A stretch of 64,000 nucleotides of DNA. Origin: Omphiscola glabra (taxonomy: Eukaryota; Mollusca; Gastropoda; Lymnaeidae). The notes under the pieces are model-generated. The model made no database searches. It saw only the letters and a program-made list of their open reading frames with translations, and was not told where the DNA came from. Shown piece by piece: positions 1-10,151 of the stretch. The stretch's first letter is position 1. Each line of letters begins with the position of its first letter. The stretch covers positions 7,304,481 to 7,368,480 of the forward strand of contig OZ024807.1 in NCBI GenBank assembly GCA_964017045.1, read 5' to 3'. A program made the position numbers and the translations under genes.

Positions 1-103
1 TTAGCCTATTTGTGTACGTGAGAGGTATGATAACCTTTTTTCAAGACCCGTTAAAAGGCCATATTCTTGGAAGAAGGATATTCTAAAGTTGCCGGATATT
101 CTG

Positions 104-460
104 TCAAGAATCCAAAATGCAGTGATTCCACTGGGTATGCTGTGGAGTTTTCGGAGAAGACACACACAGCTCCCGACAAAGGACGTTCCGGCTGTACAGT
201 ATTTTTTCTTTGGAGCTCAAACTCACAAAGCTGTCTTTGTTGTACTCGTACACCAGATTCCGTATCAGCACTAGAACTTCAATGATGTCGGTAAACGTTT
301 TTCTTTTGAGGCTGCTGCCATCTGGTGAAGGACTTCCTCTGACATCGCCCGCCGGCTTCGAGAGTTCGTGCAGCAGACATCTGACGTAGAGCCAATGGAG
401 GGCCTCTACTCCTTGCTTGTCTTCTAGGTCGTCAAGATCAGGGGACGTGATTGCGATAAC
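104..460 (-). CDS. Nuclear receptor exon 3: C-terminal helices and stop
   Basis: The acceptor ATACTTCAG precedes 460, phase 0. It encodes 118 residues beginning VIAITSPDLDDLEDKQGVEA, which matches the helix 8-9 region of nuclear receptors, then helix 10/11-like residues (DIIEVLVLIRNLVYEYN). Near the end, VLCRELC resembles the AF-2 helix pattern (hydrophobic pair, x, Glu, hydrophobic). TGA is at 106-104. No polyadenylation signal is visible before the left edge, so the 3' UTR leaves the window. Confidence 0.85.
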   Translation of the reverse strand, partial: VIAITSPDLDDLEDKQGVEALHWLYVRCLLHELSKPAGDVRGSPSPDGSSLKRKTFTDIIEVLVLIRNLVYEYNKDSFVSLSSKEKILYSRNVLCRELCVSSPKTPQHTQWNHCILDS

Positions 461-3400
461 CTGAAGTATAAAAAAAAAAATGCGAATCGCATTTAAAGCT
501 GTGTTAGACGAATACGCAGGTGGTCATTATTTAACTCAAATTTGTGCCAAGAAGTGGCCAGGACATTGACGAGACTGAAGGAAAGCCAGATTTTTCATTT
601 GTTTAAATCCCATTCATGGCATTGCCTTCAAGTGCATAACAAAAGATGTCTAATGCGAAGAGATATTACCATGACGTAATTTGCGTGCTTTGTCCCTGGT
701 TCCGATAGGGTCAAAACCCAGGTTAGGGATAAGTTTAGGGTTCAGGTTAGGTTTAGGGATAAATTTAGGACATAAGTTTGCGGGTCGCGGCAACCAAGAT
801 GGCGGCCATGGTAAAGAACGCGGTGATATCACTTCACCATATAGACAGCACCTTCATCAGCACTACCATATATACATTACCTTCATCAGCATTACCATAA
901 ACACATTACCTTCACCAGCGTTACCATATTGGCATTACCTTCATCAGCATTACCATATAGACATTACCTTCATCAGCATTACTATATAGATATTACCTTT
1001 GTCAGCATTCACTTATATACATTACCTTCATAATCATTACCATTTATACATTACTTTCATCAAAATTACCATAAAAATATTACCTTCATCAGTATTACCA
1101 TATAAAAATTAACTTCATCAGCATTACCATGAAAACATTACCTTCACCAGCATTTCCATATGGACATTACCTTCATCATCATTATCATGAAAACATTACC
1201 TTCACCAGCATTACCATATAGACATTACCTTCACCAGCATTTTCATATGGACATTATCTTCATCAGCATTACCATGAAAACATTACCTTCATCAGCATTA
1301 CCATATAGACATTACCCTCACCAGCATTTCCATATGGACATTATCTTCATCAGCATTACCATGAAAACATTACCTTCATCAGTATTAACATGAAAACATT
1401 ACCGTCACCAGCATTACTATATGGACATTACCTTCATCAGTATTACGATGAAAACATTACCTTCACCAGCATTACCATATGGACATTACCTTCATCAGCA
1501 TCACGACGGTCCTGCTCAGCTTGAGTTTCTTGAGTTTCTCCGCTATTTTGAAGACCTGTTGGACGTAGCCTTCCCCGAACAGCCTGACAAACTCCTCGTA
1601 GTGGTAGCTGCAGCCGCTGGTCTTTGTGGTCACTTGGAGAGCGGAGTCGTAGCCTAGGTGGAGGAGGGGGGCATGGCGTTAGACGAAACGGTAAAGTAAC
1701 AGTAAAGTACCGGACAGCAGCCTAAACACTACTAAACAGCGGTAAAGTAGCATTTATTCACGGTACAATGACACACACTGCGGTACAATGACGTAATCTG
1801 CGATACAAAAAAGCGGTACAAGTAACAATCATTGCAGCGCAATAGACAACAATAAAATGAGACAAATATAAATGATATAAAGGGGATTCACAAAAAAAGG
1901 CGTATTGGAACAAAACAATAACATAAAAAAACAATAACATAATCAAAACAATAACATAATCAAAACAATAACATAATCAAAACAATAACATAATCAAAAT
2001 TATAGCATAATCAAAACAACAACATAATCAGAACAATAACACAATCAAAACATTTACACAATCAAAAGAATACAAAACCATAAACAATCCTGCAACGCTT
2101 TTAAAATTTACTTTTCAAAAATATGACTTTATGCCGAGTTTTTTTTAAAAATGATCTTCAATACATAAACAGTTTGCAATTTTTTTGGCTAGCCTATTTA
2201 ATAATATTTAAATTTTATAACTTGATAATTTCATAAAGAAAAAAATTATTTTCCGTACAATCAAATCAACAAAAATACGAGAGTTTCCAATGCACTACTA
2301 AACGATAGATGGCTTATATTCGAAATCAATAAACCAAAGGTAGAAATAATGTCGTTTACCTTTGTAGTCATTCAAGATATACCACTGGCATATGGAAGTC
2401 TTCAGCAACGTCATTTGGTCCGCCAAGGCTAGGCTGCCGAACCCGTGGACTTGTTTCACCAGACGGATGAAGTCTATGATCCACTGCTCCCACTGTTGCA
2501 TGGACACGCGGATGAACTCCCTGGCGTTGCCGTGTCTGATGATGACACGCCGGCAGAAGTCGGTCTGCGTCGAGCACGCCTCGGGAAACCCTAGCCTCAC
2601 GTCAGCGCCTGTTCCTTTTCTATTCTTGGCCAAATGTGAAGAGGAAGTTCTTCTTCCGGGTTCCTTCGGATCGTCTCCAAAATTTTGCGTTCGTGTCAGT
2701 CCGCTCTCCCCCGCGTGGTCGTGGCGCGTCGTTGGCGTGGGTGAAATTGAGCTTGAACGAGTGGTGGACTGGTCCGCCGCGTCCAAGCAGGAACACTTCA
2801 CGTTCCCGCCGAGTAGTTTTCTCGCTTGGTAAGCTCTGTAGAAGCTCAGCTGTTTCCTGGCTAAGACGTCGTCTTCAAAGTCGACCTCAAGGTATCGAAA
2901 CTCGTCGAACAGCTCCTGGAGTGATTGGATGATGCTCTCCTTTTCCCCGGCCTCGCCGTAGTACTGCTTCGCTTTCAGCATCGTTTGAACTTCCAGCGCA
3001 TCCATCGTTTTCTTCGTGTTGGAGTACCTCCCGGTTTTGATCCTGTTCCTTGACATGCCGGCGTCTAAGCATCGTTGGTAGCGACAGCACGCGCAGATGT
3101 TGCGTCGGGAGCCACTGACGTCACAGTTTTTATTTCGGGCGCAGCGGTAGACCTTGGCGTACTTGAGGGTGCGTCTGAAGAACTCGTTGCAGGCCTCGCA
3201 CGAGTTGACACCAAAATGTATTCCCGAGGCTTTGTCCCCACAGATCCTGCATGGCGGGAGGTGGTAAACTGTCTGGTCAGATATAGGAGAAGACCTAGGC
3301 CCACGTTCAACGGAATATTGTTCTGTTCTTGGCGGAGGTTTTATTTTTCGATCTTTCTTTTCGGGACGTGGCTTCCCTTCAACTTTTGTCCTTGGGGATT

Positions 3401-4655
3401 TAAGTTTCAACGTTTTCCGTGGAGATCTGTTAGGTAATCTTCTTTTGGAACGGAAATTTCCTGTTATATTTTCGTCCTGTGATGGTGATACAGCTGAGCT
3501 AGGTGTTCTTGTTTGACCATGTCCACGGCGGGAATGAAGCGACTCACAGGTGGCGCTGTTGTCACTTTGAAATTCGGACCACTGCGCGGTGATGGCATCC
3601 ACCACGTCATACGAGGGATGCAAGACCCCAATGCTGGGCTCGATGTCCGGAAAGGGGTCGGCACCATTGTCGAATGAGGTGTCCTCGCCTTGGGACAGGG
3701 CTGGTAATATGGGAGATAATCTTGTATTATCTAAATTACCAGACGGTGAATTATGTCGATGGGTTAACTGAATGATGTAATCCGTTGTTGACGTGGAGCT
3801 ATCAAATAATTTCAGTTGACGTTGGTTCAAAAGTGACGACTCACTTCCGCATTGTACTGCTGTGACGTCAGGTGAGGTTAAATGAGGACTTTCCCCAGCT
3901 GTGACGTCAGCTGGTGACGCCAAAAGCGCATCTTCTATTCGGTTCTGCTGTATAACATATTGCGTGAGATTATTTGAAGGCTCATCTACGTATCCGACTG
4001 AATCCGCAAATAAGGGCATTGATTCCCTTCTGTTCAATGAAAGATTTTGAGGAAAACATGTTACTTCAACGTTTTTGTTTAATGTGTCGGGACTTGTATT
4101 GTTTTCATTCAAATAAATGCTGTGCTGAGTGGTGGAAAAACAGCGGGTCGGATTACGGTTATCGTGTGGATGGCTTCCATTTGTCAGTCCGCAAAACACG
4201 TATCCGAACTGCTCTTTAATTTGAGCCAGAGAGCGGGTCACCGGTGATAGGTTCCGTTCTTTCTGAAATCGTCTCATTGGCGAATTTTCAACGTTTCCGC
4301 TTGGTTGAATCCGTGCGTTTTCAACAGGGACATGATGCACGGGTTTCTCGGTCGTGGTAAATGCTTTGATGACCTCCATGGCTATCCGAGATTCCTCTTC
4401 ATTCTCTACACTCGTGTCTGTTTCGCCAGTTTCATGGGTAGAGTTATAATTATCAACGGAAAACCCCATTTTCCCAATTAAGCTCTCTCCTGCGTAAGGG
4501 TAATTCAATGAAGTGGCCAGGACAGTGTCCGTGTGGTGTGTTTCTCGTCTATTAAACCGGGGTTGCTGTTTGAACTGTGGCATCCAAGAGTTATACGACG
4601 AACCGTAATTTACAAACTGGCCGTTATCCGATAGAAAATGTGGCACCAAACTCAT
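104..4655 (-). CDS. Orphan nuclear receptor, three coding exons, about 938 aa
   Basis: Ligand-regulated or orphan transcription factor of the nuclear receptor superfamily, acting in the nucleus. Coding exons are 4655-2360, 1653-1490 and 460-104. Splice phases (1, then 0) and GT/AG sites agree, and the joined frame is 2817 nt including the TGA stop. A long disordered N-terminus (residues 1 to about 465) precedes the two-zinc-finger DNA-binding domain (about 469-535, starting CRICGDK, with both C4 fingers intact). A hinge with a Ser/Thr-rich insert follows, then a ligand-binding domain whose helix 3-5 signature includes the DQMTLLK stretch. Exons 2 and 3 supply the later helices. The start at 4655 is chosen because upstream in-frame residues (to 4763) look like untranslated sequence. 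The P-box reads CEACNEFF, with Asn in place of the usual base-contacting Lys. It resembles NR1-like lophotrochozoan orphan receptors, but I cannot name the subgroup. Confidence 0.9.
678..835 (+). repeat. Interspersed repeat with telomere-like tract and YY1-type site, copy 1
   Basis: Starts near TTTGCGTGCTTTGT, has several TTAGG/TTAGGG-like stretches, and ends with CCAAGATGGCGGCCATGGT. A second copy in the same orientation lies at 61205-61412. It sits in nuclear receptor intron 2. Confidence 0.6.
842..1510 (-). repeat. 29-bp minisatellite made from the exon 2 splice donor
   Basis: About 23 units of 29 bp, mostly alternating in pairs (58-bp higher-order unit), fill the start of nuclear receptor intron 2. 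On the gene's strand each unit carries a copy of CTGATGAAGGTAATG or a close variant. This is the last bases of exon 2 plus its GT donor. The array begins inside the exon (1490-1504). Confidence 0.9.
1490..1653 (-). CDS. Nuclear receptor exon 2: middle of ligand-binding domain
   Basis: The acceptor is CACCTAG before 1653 and the donor AAG|GTAATG after 1490. The 164-nt exon enters in phase 1 and leaves in phase 0. It encodes a helix-rich segment with the motif YEEFVRLFGEGYVQQVFKIA and ends TVVMLMK. This exon is too short to stand out as an open frame and was found by matching splice phases and ligand-binding-domain helices. Its last 15 nt are also the first unit of the adjoining 29-bp array. 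Confidence 0.85.
1911..2070. repeat. 17-bp tandem repeat
   Basis: About nine units of AAAACAATAACATAATC with growing divergence to the right, inside nuclear receptor intron 1 (1654-2359). The rest of that intron is AT-rich with no other feature seen. Confidence 0.85.
2360..4655 (-). CDS. Nuclear receptor exon 1: N-terminus, DNA-binding domain, start of ligand-binding domain
   Basis: Encodes residues 1-765 plus one base. It ends at AAAG|GTAAAC (donor bases 2359-2358), phase 1. It contains the whole DNA-binding domain and ligand-binding-domain helices up to the CQWYILNDYK stretch. The reading frame beyond the donor runs on for a short way and is intronic. Confidence 0.9.
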
Positions 4656-4974
4656 TTTTAAAATAATTTTAAAAATTAAGAATACAATCAGGGTATTTTG
4701 TGTGTTGTACCCGGTATACTTATTTTGTGTGTCCCGTGTGTCTATGAGCTGAGGAATAGACAAATATGTCGTTTTAATATTTGAGTTTAGTAGTTATAAA
4801 CAAAACAAAAGAAACAATATTTAAAAATAAATAAATTGTAAAAATTAATTTTAAATACATTATTTTAAAAGTATTTTTTTTAAATCTCATATTTATCCCA
4901 TAAATAGTCAATAAAGTATTTATAAGAGGGTTGGACAGTGATAAATTGGTTGTTTCTCATTAATCGCGATAAAG

Positions 4975-5880
4975 TAAAAACATTGCTAGTTTTATTTTGC
5001 CTTCATCAGTACAAGACATACAAATAAGTATTAATCAAATTTACATAATATATATAGAGAGGGAGATAAATCCTACCTAAAAAATAGTAAACCAGACAAA
5101 AACAAAGTAAAGAAAAAAGAAGAATGAAAAGGAAGTGACTTGAAGTAAAATTTAAAAGCCCAATCAGGAAAAAAGACATCGCAGTTATGTAAAATTGTGG
5201 ATTTGGTTTATCCCGTTTGGAGTTAACGTGCCAAATCTTGATATTAATTTATTCTCCATATGGATCATATCCGTTGTGTTACTAGAATCCAGTATACCAG
5301 TTACTGCGATGTCCAAAATTCCATCATGGTTGGTGCTATTGAAGTGTTTGGAGACCGGATAGAGAGTATGTTTATTTATATTATATAGGTGTTCTCTAAA
5401 TCGGTCTCCAAGGCGACGACCTGTCTCTCATACGTATAATTTACCACACTTTTTACAAAGGATGGTGTAAATCACGTTGCGACTTGTGCAGGTAAAACCA
5501 TCCTTTATTTTGAATATTTTCAGAGGGAAAGTGATCTTATCAACTTGAATCACGTAGGGACATGTGTTACATCGGCTACGATTGTAACTTTTGGTGCCTT
5601 TATGTGCCTGAATAGACGGGAGGTGGCTTCTAACTAGCATGTCCCTGAGGCTCTTGTCCCTCCGGAAAGCGAAAAGAGGAGGTTTTCTGAAAACCTCATT
5701 GGTTACAGGGTCTGCCATGAGAATTGGGCAGTTCTTCAGAACCAGAGAACGAGCTTTAAGGTTATGGGGATGAAAAGTTAAAATAATTTTTGACCTATCA
5801 TTAGCGTGAGAATGAGTAGCTTTAAAGGAATCTTGTCTAGTCATGCCTTGAACTTGAGCTCAATATATATTGTTATATCG
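4975..5880 (-). mobile_element. Penelope-like retroelement, 3' fragment (linker plus GIY-YIG endonuclease), broken
   Basis: Minus-strand frame 5844-5428 has the typical linker (PPLFAFRRDKSLRDMLVRS, then RCNTCPYV and FTCTSRNVIYTILCKKCGKLYV). The next codon is TGA where the Gly of YIG is expected. The frame then continues through ETGRRLGDRFREHLYNINKH, which is GIY-YIG endonuclease sequence, to about 5180. The reverse transcriptase part is absent. Near 5005-4990 the minus strand reads CTGATGAAGGC, like the conserved core near Penelope ends. A dead 5'-truncated copy. Confidence 0.75.
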
Positions 5881-6007
5881 ACACAGATTGTTCGTGTCTA
5901 TTTAATCTCATCTTCTACAGGCAGAATTTGTTTTTTGTTTTGTATATAATAGGGATTAAATCCTATTTTATGAAACTCACGTCACCAAGCAAGTTTGTGT
6001 TCAATTG

Positions 6008-6460
6008 ATATGATATGATATGGTATGGTGTGGTGTGGTATGGTATAGAATGGTATGGTATGGTATGGTGTGGTGTGGTATGGTATAGAATGGTATGGTA
6101 TGGTATGGTGTGGTGTGGTATGGTATAGAATGGTATGGTATGGTGTGGTGTGGTGTGATGTGGTGTGATGTGATGTGGTGTGATGTGATGTGGTGTGATG
6201 TGGTGTGATGTGATGTGGTGTGATGTGATGTGATATGATATGGTGTGGTGTGGTATGGAATGGTATGGTATGGTAAGGTATGATATGGTATGGTATGGTA
6301 TGGTATGGTATCGTATGGTATGATATGGTATGGTATGGTATGGTATGGTATGGTATAGTATGGTATGATATGGTATGTTATAATATGTTATGTTATGTAA
6401 TGGTTTGATTTGGTATGGTATGGTATGGTATGGTTTGGTATGATGATATGATATGATATG
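6008..6460 (+). repeat. Pentanucleotide satellite (TGGTA)n and variants
   Basis: About 450 bp of TGGTA/TGGTG/TGATA pentamers. The long open frame on the minus strand here is only the repeat translated. Confidence 0.95.
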
Positions 6461-7534
6461 ATAATATGTCATAATTCAATCCTTTTTTCAATCAGCTTGA
6501 CGTGTGTAATAATTCATAATATCTGCTGGGTTTTTTGTTTTATAGATTATTGAAATGTATTCAAAATAACTCATTCGATTGTAAGATCTATCTTCAAAAT
6601 TAAAACAACATGAAAGACGAAAGAACCTTTTTTTTTTTAAAGAAGATGTTCCCACTACTTCATTATTAATTTTATCTGTACACGTTTAGCACAACAAGCC
6701 ACATAATTAAAGCCACGCAGTTTGCAAAAAATACTTACCAATAAGAGTAGTTTTTACCACTTACCTAAAAAAAAAAAAAATTTTTTTTTTTAATGTCTTT
6801 GTTTAAAGTTCGGTGAAACCACATACCAGTGGCCTTTAGAATAGAGGACACTGTAGTTACTCATTTTAACACTGGAAACTTTCTTCTACTTTTACGCCTT
6901 TAAATTAAAACCTGACCGTGCACACGCATTGCGCCCATCATCATATCATGTGAGTTATGCCTTACCCGTGCCTTTGGAGACTTGTCTTTCTTTTCCAACT
7001 TTGTTTGTTTGTTGTTTTTGTTGTTGTTTGTTTAACAGAAGAAGAACACGAACACGAAATGGCCATTCATATCATCGGCACACTACAACTACTACGCTGC
7101 CATCCTTAGATCCCTAGACTCGATCAATGCTTGATGTAGTCGGTGATTTGTCTCAGCAGTAAGTAACGCGGTGATCAGTCAGCCTGCGGTGTGTGTGTGT
7201 GTGTGTGTGTGTTTAACTTGGTTCGGTATTTTTTTTTTATTTCCCTTTTTTTAAAAAAAAAAAGAAGCAATCGATGTCCTTTTTATTTGAGTGTCACCGA
7301 CATGACGAACTTTAGTCTTACATTTAGTCTTACAGCTCGTATGGTTGAAATGGCTGACACGCGGCGCGCGGTGTGCTGGGAGTTCAGGTGTGTGTTACAC
7401 TGCGTGGGCCAGGGCTTCTCAAGTTTTTGTGTGTGTCTGAAATCTGATTTTATTATTATTGTGGTAATGAACTTTTTTTTTTTCAAAAGTTATCGATCAG
7501 TTGCCCCCTGTGGGTCATTAAATTTTTGGTAAAG
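6461..7534. other. AT-rich intergenic stretch
   Basis: No gene recognised. It holds poly(A)/poly(T) runs near 6770-6795 and a (GT)n microsatellite at about 7188-7212. Confidence 0.6.
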
Positions 7535-7880
7535 ATCAGGGATTCTTTACCAGGGGTGCCCGCCCCATCTGGGGTTGTGGGGGGGGGGGGATAATGTTCT
7601 TAAAAATGTCTACACCAACAAATTGCCAACATATTGAGGGTGAGGGCTCTAGAGCACAAAAGACATGCTAGAAAATTCCGGGTTAACCCTACACCTGGAG
7701 ATATCCCATCAGTCCCTTGCACTTGCTGCACACAAAAATGTCGTGCCAGAATCGGTCTCATCGGTCATCTACGCACCCACAGACAAGTTCATAATAAATT
7801 GTGAACTTGGCTGTGGGTGCGCAGATGCTAATTATTAGCAAATACGATGATTAAGCTGTTCATAGTATATTTTCACTAGC

Positions 7881-7913
<33 letters not shown>

Positions 7914-7999
7914 ATTGTGTATGTGCGTGCGTGCATGTGTGGGGGATATGTTTTGAAATGAAAAGGGTCTGCGGTGCTGTAAAAAGGTTAAGAACCCCT
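7535..7999 (+). mobile_element. Composite element: hAT-like ends around a LINE C-terminal fragment
   Basis: The left end (CAGGGATTCTTTACC) and right end (GGTTAAGAACCCCTG) are imperfectly inverted, as in hAT elements, but no target duplication is visible. Between them, 7655-7804 encodes a non-LTR retrotransposon C-terminus with a CTCCTQKCRARIGLIGHLRT motif (Cys/His tail) and a TGA stop. A (TA)n run lies at 7881-7907. Confidence 0.45.
7766..7827. repeat. Inverted repeat at the LINE 3' end
   Basis: Arms 7766-7791 and 7802-7827 match at 24 of 26 positions around a 10-nt loop. The LINE stop codon lies at the edge of the right arm. Confidence 0.75.
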
Positions 8000-8120
8000 G
8001 ATATGAATATATGAATTATGATGGCATCATGCTATTATTTAGCGACATATTTAGTGTTGAAATCAACAAAAGACTATATGCATTATAGCTAAATAATTAA
8101 AAATAGATATTTCACCGAAG

Positions 8121-8220
8121 TAAAGGTTATCCGTGGGAACCTATGTAAAGATTATCAATGGAAACCTATGTAAAGGTTATTAATAGGAACCTATGTAAAG
8201 GCTATCCATGGAAACCTATG
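8121..8220 (+). repeat. 25-bp tandem repeat, four units
   Basis: Unit TAAAGGTTATCCGTGGGAACCTATG or close variants, exactly 4 x 25 bp. Flanking sequence to 8560 is AT-rich without features, apart from a poly(C) run near 8273-8286. Confidence 0.85.
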
Positions 8221-8559
8221 ATCAATTATTTTTTCTTTGACCCATAAATACGTCTTAAATCTATTTTTAATTCCCCCCCCCCCCCCAAGCTGAACCATTT
8301 GGATAGTGCATTAGCATTATTATATCACCATTTACTTCTATAGCTGTTATGTTATGAGTATTTTTAAAAAGTCATTTTAAAATTTTTAAAAATTTAAGTA
8401 ATCAAACCCAAAAAGCAGCTTTTAATTTATACGAGAAATAAATCATCAGAAATGGTGGATGTCATATTTCATGCACAAGACAATCTCGGTTTTTAAAAAA
8501 GATGGCTTTGGATCGAGAACTTAGCGGAAAACAAACAAACTAATTAATTTTTTTCTAGT

Positions 8560-8845
8560 TTCTTGACTCATGGTGTGCGGACCGGCAAACGCAAGGCACA
8601 CAGACCGGTGCCGGTCAGTGATGTACCACCGCGGCACACTCACCGGTGCCGGTCAGTGTTGTACCACCGCGGCACACTCACCGTTGCCGGTCAGTGTTGT
8701 GCCACCGCTTTGAGAAGCACTTCTTTCGGATGATGATCTATAGGGAATACAATCATAAATCTTGCAACGGTTCTTGGTTCATGATGGAAGAAAACTTTCC
8801 CCACCGGTCTGCCAGACTCAAAAGTTTGGGAAACACTGCACTCGT
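8560..8845. mobile_element. Degraded hAT-type repeats with a 38-bp tandem array
   Basis: Three 38-bp units (about 8604-8716) built on ACCGGTGCCGGTCAGTG run into CTTTGAGAAGCAC, which looks like a hAT terminus in reverse. Near 8815-8842, AAAAGTTTGGGAAACACTG is a second hAT-like end. No intact element. Confidence 0.45.
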
Positions 8846-9074
8846 AATCGTCTCAACCATATCAGTAGCCCGAACTGTAATGCTACGTTGACACACACTC
8901 TTACACATGTGTTGCCAGTATTTCCCAATGCTGCTGTCGTGCAGCTGTTGCGGAGCTTTTTTGATCAAAATTAGCGACTGAAAGTGAGCCATATTGTAAA
9001 AAAAAATAATGATATATATGATATATACCGGGTATATATAGCAGTGTAAACAGACAATATTGAAAGAAGACGAC

Positions 9075-9261
9075 CAGCGGTTCTCAACCTGTGGGTCGCG
9101 ACCCCTTTGGAGGGTAGGACCTTTACACAGGGGTCGACTAAGACCATCGGAAAACACATATCTATGGAGAGGCAACGAGAATCCTTTTATCGTTGGGGTT
9201 CACCTCAGCATGAGGAACTGTATTTAAAGGATCGCGGCAATAGGAGGGTTGAGAACCATTG
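9075..9261 (+). mobile_element. SPIN-like non-autonomous hAT element, copy 1
   Basis: 187 bp from CAGCGGTTCTCAACC to GGTTGAGAACCATTG, with internal GGTCGCGACCCC and GACCATCGGAAAACACATA blocks shared by the other copies. Flanking 8-mers do not match, so the target duplication has decayed. Confidence 0.8.
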
Positions 9262-9396
9262 CTCTTGATCTTTCAAATCAGTTTTAATGCGGAAATGAAT
9301 CTGACAATCCGTTTGTTTTTTTGTTGGTTTTTTTGGTGAGAAAGATTAAATTAAAAATGGTAATAAGGGGAGAGACTGCAATCAGGTTAGCACAAT

Positions 9397-9623
9397 AGGA
9401 AATTAGTAAAACAAAGTAAAGTTAAACCTTAAAAAAAGGAAGGCAAGTCATGTGCTGCCCTCTTGGAAACATCTCAGTTAAGTGCTATTTTTTAATATTT
9501 GTTAATTTTATTATATTTATTTTTTGTTTGTTCGCTGACGAAGGCTTCCTGCCGACACGTTCGTTGTTTTGTTGCGTTCCATTTTTTCAGGTTTAACCTT
9601 ACTTTGTTTTACTAATTTCCTAA
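9397..9623 (+). mobile_element. Penelope-like terminal region with hammerhead-like core, flanked by inverted repeats
   Basis: Inverted copies of a block reading AGGAAATTAGTAAAACAAAG lie at about 9397-9432 and 9590-9623. Between them, at about 9534-9560, CTGACGA-AGGCTTCCTGCC-GACAC has the layout of a hammerhead ribozyme core (CUGANGA, stem, GAAAC) with one core change. Such motifs are known in Penelope-like elements. Confidence 0.5.
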
Positions 9624-9685
9624 ATTAAAAATGGCTGGATTATGGAATTTCTTGGCTTTTACGATTCCCTTCAATATGTTGCCAC

Positions 9686-9880
9686 CAATGTTCCCTTTAA
9701 GCTGCGCGGCTGCGCGGCCGCGCAGCTACCTCACAAATGCCGCGCAGCAGTATTGAGCATCCACGCAGCAAATTTTTATAAAAATACATCCGAACAGATA
9801 CGCTGCACTCTGCAAAGTAAAACTTTGCACACAACTTTATGATTTTGCACACGAACCAGCAAACCTTAGAGGGAACATTG
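9686..9880. mobile_element. hAT-type MITE with CAATGTTCCC ends
   Basis: 195 bp with 16-bp terminal inverted repeats (CAATGTTCCCTYTAAG) and a perfect 8-bp target duplication GTTGCCAC at 9678-9685 and 9881-9888. Just inside the left end, 9700-9727 is a GC-only hairpin (11-bp stem, 6-nt loop). Confidence 0.85.
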
Positions 9881-9953
9881 GTTGCCACCTGTTTTTCTTA
9901 GATGTGTTTACGTTGAGAGCAATGATGTGTGTTGCAGTAGTTAAGTGTTAAGG

Positions 9954-10151
9954 CAGTGGTTCTCAACCTGTGGGTCGCGACCCCTTTAGGGAGTCGCATG
10001 TCCCTATCACAGCGGTCGCCTAAGACCATCTGAAAACACATATACTCCACAGTTATAGAGTATCAACGAAAATAATTTTGTGGCTGGAGGTCGCCACAAC
10101 ACAAGGAATTGTATGAATGGGTCGCGGCATTAGAAAGATAGAGAACCACTG
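9954..10151 (+). mobile_element. SPIN-like non-autonomous hAT element, copy 2
   Basis: 198 bp from CAGTGGTTCTCAACC to GAGAACCACTG with a perfect 8-bp target duplication TGTTAAGG (9946-9953 and 10152-10159). Confidence 0.9.

Noticed and set aside
842..1510. CRISPR-like array
   Set aside because: Direct tandem repeats without unique spacers, in a eukaryotic intron.
4656..4763. Earlier in-frame ATG for the nuclear receptor
   Set aside because: The extra 36 residues are AT-driven and hydrophobic, unlike the rest; the ATG at 4655 is preferred.
5963..6472. 169-codon minus-strand open frame
   Set aside because: Pure translation of the pentanucleotide satellite.
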